From contig CP070627.1 in assembly GCA_020355945.1 (NCBI GenBank), positions 1,934,048-1,940,076 on the forward strand: a stretch of DNA of 6,029 nucleotides, written 5' to 3'. Origin of the DNA: Candidatus Aminicenantota bacterium. GTDB taxonomy: Bacteria > Acidobacteriota > Aminicenantia > UBA2199. Under the pieces are notes generated by a model. That model did no database searches. It saw only the letters and a program-made list of their open reading frames with translations, and had not been told where the DNA came from. This document shows, piece by piece, positions 5,805 through 6,029 of this stretch (its first letter is position 1; every line of letters starts with the position of its first letter). A program made the translations under genes and the position numbers.

Positions 5805-6029
5805 GACTTTTTATATAGCTGCACCAGGAATGTATATGTCAGCATAAATTCTTTATGTGTCGGAGCCGGGCCTTTAGCTGGCAGCACCAAAGCTTTATAT
5901 GTCAGCGTCAAAGCTTTAGCTGGCAGCGCCAAAGCTTTAGTTGGAGGCGCAAAAGCTTTAGTTGGCAGCGCCGAAGCTTTATATGGAAGCGTCAAAGCTT
6001 TAGCCGGCAGCGCCAAAGCTTTAGTTGGA
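5805..6029. repeat. 21-bp tandem repeat array centred on AAAGCTTT, running off the right edge
   Basis: Units of exactly 21 bp start at 5889, 5910, 5931, 5952, 5973, 5994 and 6015 (the last cut by the edge), each beginning AAAGCTTTA (GAAGCTTTA at 5973). The rest of the unit is close to GCTGGCAGCGCC, with variants such as TATGTCAGCGTC. Units at 5868, 5847, 5826 and 5805 are increasingly degenerate, so the array decays leftwards. There is no unique spacer between units, so it is not CRISPR. Both strands are open through the array because 21 is a multiple of three: + strand heptads read KALxGSA, minus strand heptads read KALALPA. The + frame has no start codon in the window; the minus frame would end at 5786. 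Whether it is protein-coding, a protein-binding array or a plain minisatellite cannot be settled here. Confidence 0.85.

Noticed and set aside
5786..6016. Minus-strand proline/alanine/lysine-rich frame through the 21-bp array
   Set aside because: Both strands are open only because the period is 21 bp; its first start inside the window is a TTG within a repeat unit and its C-terminus looks random. Not supported as a gene, though not excluded.
5868..6029. CRISPR array
   Set aside because: Units are directly abutting 21-bp repeats without variable spacers, and no cas genes are visible.

Overview
The window looks like part of a bacterial chromosome, most likely an anaerobe of the Desulfobacterota (former Deltaproteobacteria), such as a sulfate reducer or syntroph. 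This placement rests on the style of the redox genes: a NuoF-like flavoprotein with a GESSAL-type motif and a short NuoG-like ferredoxin subunit ending in an LQAAYVLTE-type tail. It is inference from family resemblance; no search was run.

Region 1 (1-2347, + strand) is a compact redox operon. The 3' part of a NuoF-like NADH/flavin subunit overlaps a 197-residue [2Fe-2S]/2x[4Fe-4S] subunit at an ATGA junction. After 14 bp comes fdhD, the sulfurtransferase that activates the Mo/W cofactor of formate dehydrogenase. Together they suggest an NAD-linked, soluble, possibly electron-bifurcating formate dehydrogenase whose catalytic subunit and NuoE-like partner lie outside the window.

Region 2 (2348-2689) has no gene. 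It holds a palindrome right after the fdhD stop, a perfect 9-bp GC-rich inverted repeat with an A/T-rich loop that looks like a dispersed repeat, a second G/C stem-loop, and an 8-bp inverted repeat just ahead of the next gene pair.

Region 3 (2690-4413) is an accessory, defence-like patch. It contains a HigB toxin/HigA antitoxin pair, a broken MNT nucleotidyltransferase (possibly once MNT-HEPN) whose ATG overlaps the higA stop, and, converging on it from the minus strand, a TIR-domain protein with a C-terminal membrane anchor.

Region 4 (4414-4681) is non-coding but holds a compact structured RNA candidate at 4501-4595: a GUGCG 5' end, consecutive hairpins, and a competing 11-bp long-range helix. 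My best guess is a remnant of the 5' end of a group II intron. Region 5 (4682-5611, minus) is an unrecognised protein with a soluble N-terminal part and C-terminal membrane segments; its start is uncertain and it may be 5'-truncated. Region 6 (about 5805 to the edge) is a 21-bp tandem array centred on the palindrome AAAGCTTT, decaying leftwards and running off the right edge.

Overall, a conserved metabolic operon abuts a mosaic of toxin-antitoxin, TIR, broken genes, structured RNA and repeats. This is the pattern of a chromosomal accessory spot that has gained and lost DNA repeatedly.
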